The translations under genes were made by a program, and so were the position numbers. Positions 10,403 to 22,761 of a stretch of 64,000 bases of DNA are shown in pieces. Origin of the DNA: Dactylellina haptotyla (taxonomy: Eukaryota > Ascomycota > Orbiliomycetes > Orbiliales > Orbiliaceae). A model generated the notes under the pieces. That model did no database searches, was not told the DNA's origin, and was given only the letters and a program-made list of their open reading frames with translations. Each line of letters starts with the position of its first letter. Position 1 is the stretch's first letter. The stretch covers positions 3,038,001 through 3,102,000 of the forward strand of contig CM062385.1 of the NCBI GenBank assembly GCA_031310005.1, read 5' to 3'.

Positions 10403-12824
10403 AACCAAAAAAAGTTGGAAGGGTCGCGCAAGTGATCACAATCTCCTCTTTTCGTGCAGCTTCCCACTCTCGAGACTTTTCCGAATGCAGCAAGCAGAGA
10501 TAACAAGTCTTATGCAGGTTTCCGCCTAGTTTTTAACACCCTTTGGCAGCTCTGTTTTCGCGCGACGACGAAATCTTGAATTTTTGTGCATTGTGCAAGC
10601 ACACTGCGGGTGAATTTCTGGTTGGCCTCGAGTCAATGCTTTGGGGTATCACATGGTGCGACGGGTTAAAAAGTTTGTGGAGGAGTGTCCTCCTATCAGA
10701 GCTGCAGGAAATTTGCGGGGTTGGAGCGACAGGCAGGGATGTAGGCTCTTTTCTTCCTGCTGCCAAAAATCACAGTACTATCACGGTACACTTGCTGGCA
10801 AACTCGAGGCAAACAGAACTCGAGCGCGGAGGAATGGTCACAAGGGTGGGTTTTAGGCGGAGATATCATAGAATTCCCTGAATCTGGTGATAGTTATTTT
10901 CTTGGTATCGGCGATTTCAGAATTCGAGAGATCGAGACGGGCACAGGCGGGTTCAGATGGCATTTTCCGCCAGGAGGTTTCGATAAACTGCACGCTCCTC
11001 CCCAACACATTGTTTGCGTCGATGACGCCGGAGAAAATCGATTCTCGAGTGACGCAAGTAGAATAGCTCTCCCGAGGATCTCAATTCTACGGGACATCCC
11101 GTCTACTCGCCCGTTCGCAGATTCTTCATTCTAGTGAATTCAGGAATGCGACATCATTACATTCCGAACCACTTGCGAGTTCCGCGGTGAGATGCCCTGG
11201 CCTCGCCCTGTAGCCTTTGGGCCCTCAGTCGCCAACGACACGCGCAACACAATTAGCAGACCTTGAGCCGTCTAGAAATATGCTGAACAGTTGTAACCCG
11301 CCTCATTGACTGGCTAATTTAGCTGTTGGTTGCTATCGTCGGGTAGCCATCGATCGTCTGGAATGCTGCATAGGCAGCCACCCGAGATGGATCGATTCTA
11401 TCCGCTCTCTGTTTTCGTGCTGCATTTTGTGTAACAGAATCGGTGTGTAACAATCCGTTTGTGACACTTTAATTGAAATCATGTTACACCATTGCTCGTC
11501 GGAGAACATCGGACAGTGTGACATTGACGATTAATTATTAGAGGATGTAATAGCACGAAGGCAAGTTCGGATGGAGGTCGGATGGGGATCTATCGGTCTG
11601 TCGGACTCCAATCGTCCCTTCGAGTTGGATGATGCAATCCGAAGTAATTCTGCCGTCAGGTACTCGGGAGCCGTGAAAGCGAAATATTCTCTCTTATGAC
11701 CAGATCTGTTTTTTTTTTTTCTTTCTTTCTGTTTATCTTTTTTTGCCTTTCCCTGTCGGTATCTGATCATAATGACTCCCAATAGCACCAGGCAGAAGCG
11801 GCTTGCATTCAGATAACGGTTGGAATCCACCGCGGCAAAACGAGCCCCATAGATAGCGACGAAAAAATGATATTTTCAGGAGAAAAACGCTCCGTCGTGA
11901 TCATGAGACGTATGACACTCGACCCGCCAGCAAAGAAAACCTCAAGCCCCTTTCATCAGCGAGCAGCTGGGGGAGGAAGGGAGTTCCGATATATAGCCCG
12001 CTGCACCACCGTCCGCCCAACCGCTTGTAGCAGACAACGCAGTCCAACATCACGCCACCCGCGCCGTTGTATCACACCACAATCCAACAACCTCCACTAA
12101 ATTTGCAAATGTGGTCCGGTCCCGACGGTTGGATCCCAGCTCCAATCCTGCAGCGGGACCGTCCGATGTCCAGCCCCGTAGCTTAAGCTTTCGTATAAAC
12201 CCGATCTATAGCCAGTGAGAATCTTAAAGACCAATGTGGGACGTATCGATTCGTCATAGACTAGCTCGATTCCCACGCATTTTCTTTTTTGTTCGCGCCT
12301 CCTCTGTGTAATAATCCTTGTCCGGATCTCGCATAGCGATTGTCAGGCCACCTTGACCTGTGCATCGATCCCGTTTCCACCCTCTTCCTTCCTTCCTTTC
12401 TTCCTTTTGCTCGTTCTCTTGCAGAAAATTTCATCATCATCCTATCGCGACTCAACCCGAACAGGCTCCCCAAGCCCTAATTTACAAGCCAAAGAGGAAA
12501 AGGAGCTACCTACGATGCCTGTGCCTGTATTCGGCTCTTAACAGCGTACCCGCTATTATCGCTAAAGCCATCCTGTTCCCCGCGACGAATAGATTCCGGG
12601 ACGGGTTTCCCCCAAGCATGGTCTCTCCATGACATGATTCTAGTGTCAACGCCGCTGAGATCAGTATCGTCTCATACCCTCGAATTTCCCCGAACGCTAT
12701 GGGGGGAGGGGGAGGGGCAGCTGGCCCCGGAACGAAAAGCATTGGTCACTACGTAGCATTACTGCTTCTGGACCGGCCCCGTGGTATGCCTATATTGTGG
12801 TCTGATCTCTAAACCTTGGTTCTG
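10403..12824. other. long intergenic region
   Basis: About 2.4 kb without a supported gene. It has short frames only, a homopolymer T run near 11710, a CTTCC-rich tract at 12380-12420 and a TATATAG near 11990. The last part is the promoter of the gene at 13046. Confidence 0.5.
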
Positions 12825-12832
12825 TATATAAG
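12825..12832 (+). promoter_or_regulatory. TATA box of the 13046 gene
   Basis: TATATAAG about 220 bases upstream of the start. It is followed by a C/A-rich leader with no ATG until position 13046. Confidence 0.55.
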
Positions 12833-13045
12833 GCTGTTACTCGCCGTGGTGGCTAGCCCTAAGGCACCTCATTGCATACTGCTCCCCCAAAGCCTAATTC
12901 GACTACACAAGTAACCCCATATACAATATACACCTACCTTGATACCTACTTGATATACACCGTATATCCCGTATTACCCACTTTTTTGCATACAGTGACA
13001 GCGCTGTATACCTTTACACCTAAAACTTTCTTACCAATTCCCTAA

Positions 13046-14155
13046 ATGCCAATTAAAGCCTACGTACCGTCCTCTCCACCCCTCCGTCCTACACACATTG
13101 GCGGTCTCCCACCTCGTCGCATCTCCGCGCTCATAATCGAGGAAGATCTTTCGGACATTGATTCCTCGGACTCTTCTTGGTTCCTGCCGGCAAACCTTTA
13201 CGAAACTATTACAATTTCCCAAAAGGAAGTGCCTGCAGATTCCGATTCGATTATTGATTCTAACTTCGAGTCGAGTCTAACCCAAAATCTCAACGCCCCC
13301 ACCGCGGCCGATACATCCAGACGCCCTTCGATAAACTTGGCGAGATTACACACCCCGTGCATTGACGATGTGGACATCAAGTTGCCCAACTACGACTACG
13401 TGCACTCTACATCCGGTTCCGTGAAACATTCTTCGGCGAGCAGGAGAGGCTCAAACTCCGAAGTATTCTTTCACTCACCATTAAGGAGAACACGGACGTA
13501 TTCCGAATACAGCAGTAGCGCCACAAGCTCTGCCGCTAGCGGATACGAATCACCTGTATTCTACCCGGACAGCGACTACGGCTGCGATGATGATTGCGGA
13601 TGCGACGATGAACAGCACGAGTCTGTGATCTCGAAAAGCGCAAAATCGCAACCGATTCAGGTCCCCAGCGGAGGTTCCAAGAGAAGGAGAAGAGGCTGCT
13701 TCGTTCACAATGACACGAAGCGGACAATGAGCGACGAAGACGCGATCATGGACGATAGTGACGACGATGATTGCGATTTCGACGAAGTACCGATCGATGA
13801 TTGGGTACAATTTGCCTACAGTACGTCCTACCCAGATGTTTGACAAAAGTCCTACCGCGATCCCGCATAACCAACGACACAACGAAAAACGAAATGATTC
13901 CTAACATCGCGATCTGTTCTTCTCACTTTAGGACCATCGAGCAACTTTGAAACCGCGTTAATCACCGAAGTCGTCCGCCGCCGTAAATCCGACGAACGCT
14001 TCGCGAGCCTGAAGAGCCAAGGAGTCAGCTACGAGAAGGAACTCGAGAACGCGCAGTTTTCAGAATCACACAGGAGGAGCCAGTGGATGAAAGACATGGT
14101 CCGCTGGTATCCTCAAGAATGCGGTGGCGGACACGTTCTACCCTGCATAAATTGA
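13046..14155 (+). CDS. hypothetical acidic Ser-rich protein, 332 residues
   Basis: Two exons, 13046-13820 and 13932-14155. The donor is GTACGT and the acceptor TTTAG, joined in phase (codon A|GA). Reading through the intron would instead stop after seven codons. The N-terminus (MPIKAYVPSSPPLRPTHIGG) and the C-terminal exon look ordered: helices RPSNFETALITEVVRRRKSD and SESHRRSQWMKDMVRWYP, ending in CGGGHVLPCIN. The middle is disordered and Ser-rich, with GSKRRRRG as a likely nuclear signal and acidic runs (CDDDCGCDDE, DDSDDDDCDFDE) around it. There are no membrane segments. I do not recognise the family; the two-exon layout and composition suggest a nuclear regulatory protein, which is inference. 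Confidence 0.75.
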
Positions 14156-17100
14156 GGAGAGCTTTCTTTTTCGTCGACGGAGTTTAGTTTTTGCTCTTTG
14201 TTGTTTTCTCATCTTTTTGAAAAAGAAAATGCGTGCGGTGCGGGGAAAGGAAGACAAATTTGCACGAAAATAGCCCAGGATGGAAGATGTTCAACGATGA
14301 ATGGGAGAAGGATAGAGGAAACGAAACTGGACTCTAATCTCCCTCTCTCCTGGTTGTCGTTATTAGTCGTCGGCATATGATACCACAAAGTTCGAGCTGC
14401 ATTTTCTGAAAAAAGTTTATTTCTCATTATTCAATTTTTTTAACTCCTTGTTTAAATGCTTTGATACCTTGCATGCCTTTCTGTCGGTGTTTATTATTCG
14501 TTCTGCTTGCTCGGGTATTATTATTCTTTCTGCAAAATCGGCATCTCCGTTATCTTTAGCCAGCACATGCAGTTCCATTTTCTTATATGATCTTCGCTGT
14601 ACATATTACTTTTTACCTGGTCATTTTTCTCCATATTTCTGTTCCCTGCCTTTTTGGTGTTTGCTAACGGGAAGGAAATCGGAAAAGGTTCCGTCTCGGG
14701 GGTAGGGGAGGGATTCCAAGGAAGAAGAGATAAAGGAAGGGTATTGGAGGGTGTGATATCCGGCGCTTATAATTCTTCTCTCTTTTTTCAAAGCTCTCCC
14801 CGGGGAGAAGATGTCAACGGCCAGCATATCTTTGTTCATCTCGGGGATCAGAAGATGGAGCTTTACCCATGTACATATATCATTGTATTCTATCCGGAAT
14901 ATATCTTTGCGTCTCAACATATTTTTTATCTCTCTCTCCTCCGTGGAAGGGACTAGACTATTTTTCCTGCATCCGAGAATGCCGCTGCAGATGGATGGGG
15001 AGGAGAAGGGCGAAGAAGGGAGGGTGGAGAGAGTCTAGATCATCGTCGAACGAGGATCTCAACGGCTGTTTTTCTGATTCGTAATGGATATTTGGGAGGA
15101 GTGCGAGGCAAATATACATACCGAGGAGATGCCAATACTCTTCTGCGTGTGCACGCGCCCACAGAGAGATATTTCGGACCGCATGATTAGTATTCGGCAC
15201 TCTTCACCCTCGTCTAGCTCTATCCATCTATCATCGCCCAATATGCATATGCAGCATATTTTTTTCCCTCTGCTACTGCAAATTTATCATCAAGGGGGAT
15301 CTAGAATTGTTAGGAGATCTACAGGCGCAAATATATGCAGGTTGGAATGGATTGAGAGAAAAAAAGAGCAGTCTCGTAAACAAGAGGCGAAAATGGATGT
15401 AACTGAGGCAGGGATGTGGACAGGAGGAAAGAAGGCCTTTTTTTTTTTTTTTTCGACGTGGCCCATCGATCCGAAGATCGGGCAGTTCCACCGTCTAGAT
15501 TTTTTTGGGGCTTGAGTTGGTGTATGTGTCCATTAATATGATATGTTATATGTATATTCCGTAATTGTGACTTCAACTTCCATCATCCAAAAGGTTCTAG
15601 CAATCTAGCAAAAATAGATCTGCCCTATCAAGGGGGACATGCGAGCAGATTTGCAAATCGGCAGGTTCATAACGTAGTGTTTTTTTGCTTGCTCGGTTGT
15701 AGGTAAAGATAAACCTCCAACCCCCCCTGGCTTCCCTGGCCTGCCCAAACGCCTGTCGAGCTCACTTCACCGTCAATTCCTCCCCTGGATAAATTTATCA
15801 CAAAAAAGACAGAAGCGAACGAAGCAGGTCTTTCGGAAGAGGAGAAAAATAAAAAAGGGTACAAAAGCAAGGCGCAAGGAAAGTAAATTTTAAAGGGCGT
15901 TATCGGTCTCCATCTTCCCGGATCGAAGGAGAAGAACGTAAATCACTTTCTTTTTTTAACTTTTTATCGGCAATGGGGCTTTCCCAACGGTGTTATGCAA
16001 TTGTGGGGGATATGGTTATAACGGCCGATTGTCTCATAATTACCTTCCTTCCCTTTTCTGTTTTACTTACAGCAGTTTTAGACGAGGCAAGCAGGATTGC
16101 GGTATCCACCCAATTTTTTTAGACTCTCTCCTCAGGATAGAAGACCTTGATATGGCAGAAGGGTGAGATCCGAAGGGGGCTCAACTAGTGGGGACCCGGA
16201 GCATGCGAATGGGACAAGTATGAAAATTATCGGCCTTCACCGTTAGGATCTGATTTTTTGGTGGGAAGGAGAAAAATTCACCATAGTGGTCGAAATAGAT
16301 CCGTGGTATGGTGGTTTAAGGGACGTTTTTATAAACGTTTTAAGCTTCGGATTAACGAGCATCATTATGACCGCACGCGCGGATTCGCACTTCCGAAACT
16401 TCGCTTTTATTGTTCCAGAGCCCTTTTTTTTGGTTCTTCGCCTGCCGAAAAGAATGAAATAATAGAAGAAATTTAGAATGCCAGTGGAGACCCATATTTC
16501 TACAATAACCCCTTTCGGAACTGCGAACGTTAGATGTCAAAAAGGGAGGCCGTAATATATACGTTTCACGGTGGATTATTAAGTTCCAATTGCGAGAGGC
16601 GAGCTGTTAAGATGAGAATGAATAAAATAAAAGTAAATAAATAGGATCCCTGATACGAGAATGAGGACAACGTCATATGATAGTTTACTCGAATAGTCAA
16701 ATATTTCCAATATACACACTTAAAGAGAAAAAGTAAATGAGAGCGATAGAAAAAGTAAGATGAATAGCGAACTACGATAGGAGATCGAAGAAAAAGGATA
16801 ATGAGGAGAGCCAGCCAAAAATAGGGGATATCAATTCTTTCATCTGAAAAAAAATATGTGGAGAGGGGATTCTCTCTTTCGTTCTTTTTTTGCGTTCAAG
16901 CCGTACCTTTGATAGAGACAGAAACATGATGCAATCGCAATATCCAGAGACAGCCAAAACTTTAAGGATAGATAGTGGTAGTGAAAGAAACAAGCAAGCG
17001 ATCAGCCAGATGTTAACAAACAGGATGCGTAAACAGCAGTTTGAAGAAAGAAAAGAGAGTTCGTGCAGTTTTAAACAGTCATCCAGCGCGTATTTGTTGG

Positions 17101-17531
17101 TTAATAGCTGTGTAAGTTAATTCGGTGGTAACATGCTCGTAAATAAACTCCAAGAACTCCCTTCCCAGATTAAAAATAAAATGAACAACCAAGAACAATC
17201 TTTCGAAGACCGAAAAAGGGAAATAATGAAACGGATTACAGAAAAAAGGCAGTATACAAGATATATAAGCACAAAAACGACGATATATATACCCAAGCCC
17301 GTGTAGAAGAAAAATAAAAAAAACATTTCCGTCCTCAAATTTTGAGCATTAACAGAAATAGTAAATGCAAAAGTACTTCACCCATTACTCCCCTCTTTGT
17401 AAAATCCGACTCTTCCATTTTTGTCACCCAAAAAAATAAAAAATAAAAAATGTAAAGAAAACGAAAGCGTAAAAGAAAAATGCAAGGAAAATATGAAATA
17501 GAGAAAGCGAAAGGGAGATAGTCGGAGGAAA
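14156..17531. other. 3.4-kb convergent spacer
   Basis: It lies between the acidic-protein gene (+) and the bHLH gene (-), both of which end here. It is AT-rich, with homopolymer runs (a T run of about 16 near 15440) and only short frames. It may hold long 3' untranslated regions or a non-coding transcript; I see no coding evidence. Confidence 0.5.
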
Positions 17532-18861
17532 TCAGTAGTTGACGATTCTCTGGTTGCTCGGCATTCTCATTTGGTCCATCTGCTTTAATAGTAAGCAGTC
17601 CTCGCACTTGACCAACTTCTCTAATGTCATGATCCGCATCTTCAGAAAGTCGATTTCTTCTTTCATCATCTTCTTTTCTTTCTGTGTCCTGTTGACAAAG
17701 TTGAGGGCATCGGTCAACACATCCGCTTTTCTGGTCTTCGGAGGTCCAACCACTGCTCCCTTGGCCTTGGAGCCACGCATTTCGCTGGAAAGAGATACGG
17801 AGTCCTCCTCGGATGCCTTGACGAGTTCTTCGTGTAAATGAGTGATTTTGGTGTTAAGGTTCGCCCGGTAACGTTTTTCGACGGTAGAATGGGCGGCCTT
17901 CTTGACCTGCTGGGCTTCGTGTTTTGATAGCTTGCGAGTCGACGTGATATGTTTTGGGTGGTGGGTTGAGTCCTTGACCTTCAGGGGTAGAGATGAAGTC
18001 GAAGAGGATGAACCGCCCATATCCGGAGAATTGTGGGATATTGCGATGCTGTTCTTCGTTCTAGAATCGGTAGGGAGTGTCCAGAGAGCTGGGGGTAATT
18101 CCTCGATCTCGTAGTCTAGAGATGGGGTCATCGGGGATCTCTTCACAGCTACACCTCCGCTTAGGTTGCTGCCCATTGATGAGGATTGTCTGCTGGCGTT
18201 GACTGCGCATGGGGGTTGGTAGCGTGTCTCTCCGGCAGGCGCGCACGGCGGTGAGGCGCCGGTGAGGAAGGAAGAGAAGTCAAATCCTGCCATTTCACTT
18301 GGAGTAGTCACTGTGGCAGATAGTCCGGGAACGTCTGATTGATGCGTGCTGCAGGGAAATAGTGAAAGATCATCACCGAATGGTGTGTATGTTTGTTGGT
18401 CGAGAAAGCATTGGCCAAAGTCAACGTCTGGATAGTCGTCTTTGACTCCAATCGATATGCCTGTTGTAGTGTCTATTAGGCACGAAGAAGGTTCAAAAAA
18501 GGGCAGGGGTTAGTCTTTGCAAGTTTCTTGATATATAATAAACGGAGATGGACGTTTGTATATGTATGAAGAGCGGAGTAAATGCAAATGCCCGGAGTGA
18601 ATACGGGGTTTGTAGGGGAGCGGGCAGGGTGCGTGAGGGTGCGTGTGAGGGTATGTGTGTAGTATGATTTTGTATGTGTATATATGTGTATATGTGTATG
18701 GGGAGAGTGTTTATAGGAGGTGAAGAGTATTATAGAGATATTTTGGTGGCAGAAATTCGCCCAAGAAGTTCGAGGGAATTGGTGGCCGTGGAGGGCAGCT
18801 TACCGTTCTGCATGTTGTATTGTGGAGACAGGTATTCGTAGCCTGTCCGTCCGCTTGCCAT
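17532..18861 (-). CDS. SREBP-like bHLH transcription factor, no membrane segment
   Basis: Exons 18804-18861 and 17532-18472 encode 332 residues. The 331-nt intron (GTAAGC donor, AATAG acceptor) joins codon G|AC. Exon 1 begins MASGRTGYEYLSPQY. The basic helix (HSTVEKRYRANLNTKITHL, about residues 214-232) has the Tyr in the ERRYR-type position typical of the SREBP group. A loop of about 30 residues follows, then helix 2 (KTRKADVLTDALNFVNRTQ, from about 265) and a leucine-zipper-like extension (LKMRIMTLEKLVKCEDCLLL). The first 200 residues are a disordered, Ser/Pro-rich presumed activation region. SREBP proper carries two membrane helices after the bHLH; this protein ends about 30 residues after the zipper, so it should be constitutively soluble. 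It sits alone between very long spacers, common for regulators. Confidence 0.85.
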
Positions 18862-21170
18862 TGTCACCCAAATATGTTGTCGCGAAGTTGCGTGTATAGC
18901 TGGCTACTGGGTGCGAAGATATTGACGTGCGAAAAAATAAAAAACAGAAGGACCGTAGCAAGGACAGACTGGAAGAAATTCAGGGTGGCGTGTGCTGTGT
19001 GCGGTGGTGTATAGTTAGGGAATAAGGGTGGTGGGTGTGGGAAGGTGTGTTCTCGGGTGTAGTAAGGCCTCGTCAAGATATCAGTCGATTATCTGTCGAC
19101 ACCTTTCGGCTGGTGGATGGTTTAAAAAAAGAAGTCTCGCTTTCTCTCGGTGAATCCGCCAAAAAACAAATTATTCGGGAGAAGAAATCGATCGGTGATA
19201 TTTTTGGGTGTGTCTGTAAGTTGAATGTGAAAAGGATTAACTCGAAGGTCTGAACCATAAAAAGCTGGAGAAGGTTAATTGAGGGGATATGGTTATAAGG
19301 AACGAGGTAACTATAAAAGACGAGGCTAGAGGGCCGTCCCTGGTTGGCACTGCCAATGGTGGATGGATTACACCCTCCACAAGGGCGAGCGAGCACCCTC
19401 CACTGAGCAAGCCCCCAGGCTGGTCGGAAAATTTCAATCACCAGTGCAAATTGTAAAACAGGCACCGGTCCCGCATACAGGCATGCACCGCTGGCTGCAC
19501 TTACTTTTTGTCTTGCCTCGTTACGGCCGGCCTCAGTGGAAGAGAAACACGAGATGAGATCTGGCAGCCCCAAAAAAGAAGCGCCGAAATTTGGCTGGTG
19601 AGCCACCACAAAGCTGCCGGACGGCGATTTCGATCCCCCCCAAGCACGAGGTTTGGGAGATGCGGTTAGCAGAGGACAAAAAGAAAACAGGCCTGGCCGC
19701 TTCCATTTTTTGCATTCCTATGTGAGTTCGCTATTTTAAAAAAATTTTATTTATTCTATTTGGATTTTCTTGGTTTCTTCTTTTAATTCTACTTCTCCTC
19801 TCTCGGTAACTATTTTTTTCTTTCGTTCTATTTTCTCCCAGATTTTCTGTCTCGCAAAAGGGAGAGATAGAGTTCTTCGAGGCAAGGGCGGGACCTGGTT
19901 CACCCAAGCTGAATCTGATCCCAGACAAAAGACACCACAGGCCATCGGAAAAGGGTGTGCCTTCTTCCCTTGCTTGCGTCTCCCACCCTCACCCTGCCCA
20001 CCCACACCCCCAAAATACCACGTGCAGTTTAACACATAACGGGGGCGCTAAGCCGGCCAAGGCCTCCTGCACTCCGTCCCCAGTTGCTCCCAGTCTTACC
20101 AGCTGTTGCCGGACTGAGTAACCAGCGGCGAACGCCGCCGCATAGATGCGAGCCTTTAGGAGGATCTCGGAACCAGAAAGAGACTTTGTCATCAAGATGA
20201 GAAAAGCGGTGTCGCGAGATAGTCGTGTGTTCGCAACGTGCTTTTTTCCCCTTCTCCCTTCGCTATTTCGGTCATTTGACTCCGCAGAGTTTTCCTGTCT
20301 TCCATTTGCCCGTTTGCGTTGCATTGACGTCGATGGGGTCCGCAACTGCTGCTATCTATAACGCACTTGGGTAGCGTAGTCTGCGGAGCCTGGGGAAGGG
20401 CATGTGCACTATCTATCTACAGCGGTCTACTACGCACTGTCAGAATCCTGTTCTCTCTCATTCTTTTCTGACCGCGTAAATTTAGCTACTCGTTTCGGCA
20501 AAGTAATTACTCTTTCTTAGGTGGTGCTACTCCGCTATTTGCTGAGCTTGCATATTTACGACATTTCTCATCATTACCCTTCCTTCTTCTCCGGCTACCG
20601 AGCTCAAGCTCAAAGAGTTGTCCTGAAGACCGGTCTAGGCATCGTTCAGAGGCTAGACCCGCTAACGTAGCTAAACTCCAACACCTCGGTATCCCAACCG
20701 GCTTCGGGTTTCCAAGCTCGAGGGGTTTTGCTCGTTACTTCCATTACCGCTCGGTCGCTGTGAACTACCTACCATGTCTGCTGCATCTGGCATCTGTCGA
20801 TCTAAAAAGTAAAAAAAATAGTAAAGTAAAGTAAGGAAGGGAAGACGGCCCCAATTGAACCGGTTCAATCGACGCCTCTTCGCTTGCCCTGCTGCATGGT
20901 TTGTTCGAGGTGTCTGCCACGCTTTTTTGGGGGGCTTTTTTATTTTACTCGCATCGATGAATTCCTGCATTTTTGATAATGTGATGAGCATTTTAAGTGG
21001 TGCACGACAACCGCGTACATATGCACCGAAACCACTTGGAAGCTAGTTTCGAAAATGCAAGAGAGATTTTTTCTGTTTATGTGGAAATTTCTCCCTTTGC
21101 TGCTGAATGGCTTTTTCCTGGTAAACCAAGTTTTTTTTTGTTTTTGTTTTTCTGTTTCTCGATGCGTGCG

Positions 21171-21193
21171 TAAGGTAAGGTAAGGTAAGGTAA
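21171..21193. repeat. (TAAGG)4 short tandem repeat
   Basis: Four perfect TAAGG units followed by a partial unit, in the non-coding spacer. Confidence 0.85.
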
Positions 21194-22745
21194 TAGCCCA
21201 TTTAGCCCAACTTACGAGCAGCAAAAATGCCGTCCCATACGGCTGGGTATCCCGCTCCCGCGAACTGGTAGTTTGGAGAAGGGAAACAAAAAGTTGGAAA
21301 TCCCGTTCTCTCCACTGTGATAGGCTCGGCTTGCAGAAGCGGAGATGCAGTCCAATGTCACGGCTATGTCCAAAGCCATGGCTCGCATAAACCAGATTAA
21401 CTCCGAGATACCTTTTTTTCTTTCCTCGAACTTAGGCTCTTTTTTGGGAAGTTTTGCGAACTTATTCCAAACTTAGCAAAGAAACCACCAACATTGCCCC
21501 CAAACTCTTTGCAGCCACGAAATGAAATGTAGCGTTGCAATGGACGTGTTTCCAAAGGCAGCTGAGGAAAAGGCATACATAAGCTAAGTCAGCAGCAGCA
21601 GCCATGCCAGCCCATTCCGCGGATTTCCCTATGAATCAATGAGGGAGCTCGGTTGGCCGTCCCGGGATGCCTCTCGGTGTCCGGGCTGCCATGTCCCCGA
21701 TCGGTCTCCCCGGAGTCGAGAGCACGTGCCTCGTGGTCAACCGGGGAAAACGGGAGATCTCGGATGTCTTCACCTAAGACCTCTTTTTTTTTCATTCTTT
21801 TGTTGGCCGAATGGGAACTTTGGGGATCACGGCCCACAAAAAACAACGCCTTTGCGCCATTCAGCGTTTTGGAATCTCAAGAAGGGAGCCAATCAATACG
21901 AATCATCCAAACGTGTCCCTTTCGACAATCCCCATCTCGCCAAAAGATGTGTTTCGAATATATTGCAATAGCAGAGATGGCCCCAGTCAATAAAATATAT
22001 CTCGCAGGCAGGGCAGGGCTGGTTGTGGCTTTTAGATCGTGAGATCCCTTTTTCTAGAAGTTCGAGGCCAAGCTCGTCAGGACTGGTACCTACCGCTTCG
22101 GCAGGATGGGGTTCTTACTCTTCGTGGAAAAGCGGAGGCAGCATTGAAAATAATACGAACAAAAAATGATGAGAAGAACAAGCAAATGTAAAAAATGATT
22201 TAAATTTTTAAAAATTTGGACATTTAATTTGTGTGCGTTGACCTGAACAGCTGCGGTGGATATGAATATCCTGGGACTATGCCAGTTTCTGGGGCGATTG
22301 GGCGTCAAGGTTTTCTCTCTTTCTCGTAAAAAAATATCTCAGCCTCATACTGGTAATTTTCTCATCTTGGGTAGCGAATCTTTTCTACAATTAAAATTGC
22401 AAGTACCAAAGCTCTCTTCTCTTTGCTCAAAGGGTTTTTTGTGGGATTGAAGAATAGGTCCTTGCAGACTCGGCCGACAATTCGTAGATTGTCACCGTTG
22501 AACATCGGACGGGCTAGCCCGTGATTACCTGTTCGCCACTGTGCCCCAGCATAGCATTGGTGCAACTCGAGTCGAAATGTGTGCAAAAGGGGAGAAAAAC
22601 AAACAGCTGAGGGGAAAAGGCGCACGACATTAAGCATTGCATGAGGGCAGCAGCGGTGATTCCAGCTGCTAGGAACCGCACCCGTAGCCGTTTTTCCCAG
22701 TTACTTGGAACGCGTTGTTTTCTGTGAGCGAGAAACGGTTCGTTC

Positions 22746-22761
22746 CTCGCTCGCTCGCTCG
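22746..22761. repeat. (CTCG)4-type tetranucleotide repeat
   Basis: Short run of CTCG units inside the same spacer. Confidence 0.75.

Noticed and set aside
19073-19609. 178-codon minus-strand frame upstream of the bHLH gene
   Set aside because: Featureless translation and no promoter evidence. It lies in the 5' flank of the bHLH gene on the same strand.
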